A stretch of 7,668 bases of DNA, from contig DAOPIR010000141.1 in NCBI GenBank assembly GCA_035399245.1, forward strand, positions 1 through 7,668, written 5' to 3'. The notes below the pieces were generated by a model that was not told where the DNA came from, ran no database searches, and saw nothing but the letters and a program-made list of their open reading frames with translations. Of this stretch, positions 6,356 through 7,668 are shown piece after piece. The first letter of the stretch is position 1. Every line of letters begins with the position of its first letter. The stretch is from CAXXOK01 sp035399245 (GTDB taxonomy: Bacteria > Bacillota > Clostridia > Christensenellales > Aristaeellaceae). The translations under genes and the position numbers were made by a program.

Positions 6356-7549
6356 ATGCCAATCGAAGAAAAAAGGCCGGAAAAGCTGCTCAACAAGCAA
6401 TATATCATGTTTTCCCTGATCAATCTGGTGGTCTCGATCAGCTTTTCGATGGTGTCCACCACCATTTCCAAGTACGCGTATTCCATCGGCACCACAGTCG
6501 CTGTGGCCGGCTCTATCGCGGGCGTGTTTTCCATCGCCGCGATGGTCGTGCGGCCGTTCAGCGGGCTGGTCAGCGACCGGATGAACCGCAAAATGCTGCT
6601 GGTGCTCTCCACGTTTGCCATGGCCGTGTGTACGTTTTGCTACGGTCTGGTGTCGGGCACGGGCGCGCTGTTTGCCATCCGCATCCTGCACGGCGCGGTA
6701 TTCTGCATTTCCAGCACCGTCAACATGGCGATGATCCCCAGCTTTTCGCCAAAAAACCGCGTGGGCGAGGCCGTGAGCTACTTCGGGCTGGGGCAATCGC
6801 TGGCGATCCTGATCGGCCCGTCGCTGGGGCTTGCGCTGGCGGACGCCGGCGGCTTTGCGCTGAATTTCGCGGTGTCGGCCATCATCGTGGCGGCGGGCGG
6901 CGTAATCGCGCTGCTGCTGGACTTTCAGGGCAGCGAGCTGTCCCTCCGCACAGAGCCCCGCGGCAGGTTTTCCATCCGTTTTCGGGATATCATCGCGGTG
7001 GAAAGCCTGCTGTTTGCGTTCATCAACATCGCCATCTCGGCCACCAGCGGCGTGGAAAACAGCCTGATCGCGCTGTACGGCGCGTCGGTGGGCGCGGAGA
7101 ACATCGGCTGGTATTTTACGCTGGGCGCGGCCACGCTGTTTATGTCGCGGCTGGCGTTTGGCAAGCTGGCGGACCGCCGCGGCCTGAGCCTTGCCATGTA
7201 TCTGGGCACGGGGCTGATGATCGTGGGTTTTGCCATCCTATGGAAGCTGTCGGCCATTTGGATGTTTGCGCTGGCGGCCGTGATCAAAACGGTGGGTGCG
7301 GGCATCGTGCGGCCGGCGCTGCAGGCGGAGTGCATCAAGTCCGTCGCGCCGGACAAGCGCGGCGCGGCGTCCTCCACGTTTTACATCGGCTCGGACATCG
7401 GGCAGGGGCTGGCCCCGGGGCTTGCCGGACAGATTGTCGATTCCTCCGGCGGCAACTACGGGCTGGCGTTCGGCGCGCTGACGGTGCCGCTGGCCCTGTC
7501 GTGCGTACTGTTTGCCGTTTTCCACCGCAAGCGGTCGGTTGCCCGATAA
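6356..7549 (+). CDS. MFS transporter, 12 membrane helices
   Basis: This is a secondary carrier of the major facilitator superfamily, probably moving a small solute by coupling to an ion gradient. Motif A appears in the loop between helices 2 and 3 as GLVSDRMNRK (70-79), and a second copy in the matching loop of the other half as GKLADRRG (269-276). The segment APDKRGAASSTFYIGSDIGQG (about 331-351) is the usual helix 10-11 region. The charged middle loop at about 190-212 separates two six-helix halves. Length, 397 residues, is normal. AAGGA (6342-6346) overlaps the upstream stop and is nine bases before the ATG. It resembles the sugar-efflux/AraJ-like group (COG2814), but that group also contains drug exporters, so the substrate is open. 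Its place suggests a link to the imported sugar or its breakdown products. Confidence 0.88.
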   Translation: MPIEEKRPEKLLNKQYIMFSLINLVVSISFSMVSTTISKYAYSIGTTVAVAGSIAGVFSIAAMVVRPFSGLVSDRMNRKMLLVLSTFAMAVCTFCYGLVSGTGALFAIRILHGAVFCISSTVNMAMIPSFSPKNRVGEAVSYFGLGQSLAILIGPSLGLALADAGGFALNFAVSAIIVAAGGVIALLLDFQGSELSLRTEPRGRFSIRFRDIIAVESLLFAFINIAISATSGVENSLIALYGASVGAENIGWYFTLGAATLFMSRLAFGKLADRRGLSLAMYLGTGLMIVGFAILWKLSAIWMFALAAVIKTVGAGIVRPALQAECIKSVAPDKRGAASSTFYIGSDIGQGLAPGLAGQIVDSSGGNYGLAFGALTVPLALSCVLFAVFHRKRSVAR

Positions 7550-7561
7550 GAATAAAGCAAA

Positions 7562-7587
7562 ACCCCGCGTTATGAAAAACGCGGGGT
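7562..7587. terminator. hairpin terminator candidate after the MFS gene
   Basis: ACCCCGCGTT (7562-7571) pairs perfectly with AACGCGGGGT (7578-7587) around the six-base loop ATGAAA. It begins 12 bases after the MFS stop. On the + strand the stem is followed by CAGGGCGTC, not by T residues. On the - strand it is followed by TTTTGCTTTATTC, so the classical intrinsic form points to a convergent transcript from the right. It may act in both directions. Confidence 0.6.
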
Positions 7588-7668
7588 CAGGGCGTCAAAA
7601 AACCTTGCTTTTAAAACACCCTGCCAGCCTGCCAAAAAGGCCCGATATGCTAGGAAGCAAGGGTGGAA
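7588..7668. other. structured, repeat-like stretch at the right edge
   Basis: No gene on the + strand is supported here. CCTTGCTT (7603-7610) and AAGCAAGG (7655-7662) are an 8-bp inverted repeat spanning 44 bases, with a short direct repeat CCTGCCAG/CCTGCCAA inside (7620-7635). On the - strand a frame stays open from the window edge to a TAA at 7572-7570, 32 residues, which could be the end of a convergent gene or simply a repeat read by chance. The type cannot be settled from this fragment. Confidence 0.3.

Noticed and set aside
5663..6796. Long open frame on the - strand across the second permease and the MFS start (about 377 codons)
   Set aside because: It spans two well-supported + strand genes and their junction, is rich in His, Gln, Asp and Arg with no domain, and is explained by third-position G/C bias.
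6628..7575. Long + strand frame overlapping the MFS gene in another frame (315 codons)
   Set aside because: The translation is rich in Arg, Gly and His without membrane helices, whereas the overlapping frame has 12 helices and both MFS motif A copies.
1..7668. CRISPR array, transposase, integrase, toxin-antitoxin or defence genes
   Set aside because: No spaced repeat array, no transposase or recombinase motif, and no small paired genes were found on either strand.

Overview
The window reads as a complete carbohydrate-uptake locus from a GC-rich low-branching Firmicute, most likely an uncultured gut-type clostridium. This is an inference from four things: the protein families (a YesS/YtdP-like regulator and LplB/YtcP-like permeases are typical of Firmicutes), the Shine-Dalgarno-led starts with strong GGAGG sites, the strong G/C bias at third codon positions, and the standard stop codons. 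Species and genus cannot be read from the sequence. All five real genes lie on the + strand.

Layout. Bases 1-196 hold a probable promoter and leader. Bases 197-2536 encode a 779-residue membrane-bound AraC-family regulator with an extracytoplasmic sensor region, a degenerate GGDEF-like middle region and a C-terminal double helix-turn-helix. It ends in a 15-bp tandem repeat that encodes a GTPAE x3 tail and is followed by a hairpin terminator candidate. Bases 2537-2791 hold that hairpin, a pair of AraC-style direct repeats, a small inverted repeat, a good sigma-A promoter and a ribosome binding site. Bases 2792-4408 encode an extracellular solute-binding protein (SBP). A 12-bp perfect hairpin then separates it from two tightly coupled ABC permease genes (4541-5449 and 5462-6343) and a 12-TM MFS transporter (6356-7549). 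A GC-rich hairpin and a repeat-like stretch close the window.

How the parts fit. The SBP and the two permeases form a CUT1-type importer (aldouronate/oligosaccharide, LplABC/YtcQ-YteP-YtcP-like) with no ATPase gene. That is normal for this group, which usually shares an MsmX-like ATPase encoded elsewhere. The regulator probably senses a saccharide, or the loaded binding protein, outside the membrane and activates the promoter at about 2689-2717. The mRNA hairpin after the SBP gene would allow much more SBP than permease to be made. The MFS gene is 12 bases behind the second permease and so is probably co-transcribed; its substrate is unknown. No glycoside hydrolase is present, so the substrate cannot be named.

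I found no new defence system, CRISPR array, RNA gene or mobile element. The points most worth a second look are the minisatellite in the regulator's C-terminus, the lack of a lipobox cysteine in the SBP, the candidate operator elements, the inter-gene hairpin with competing pairings, and the repeat-like right edge.
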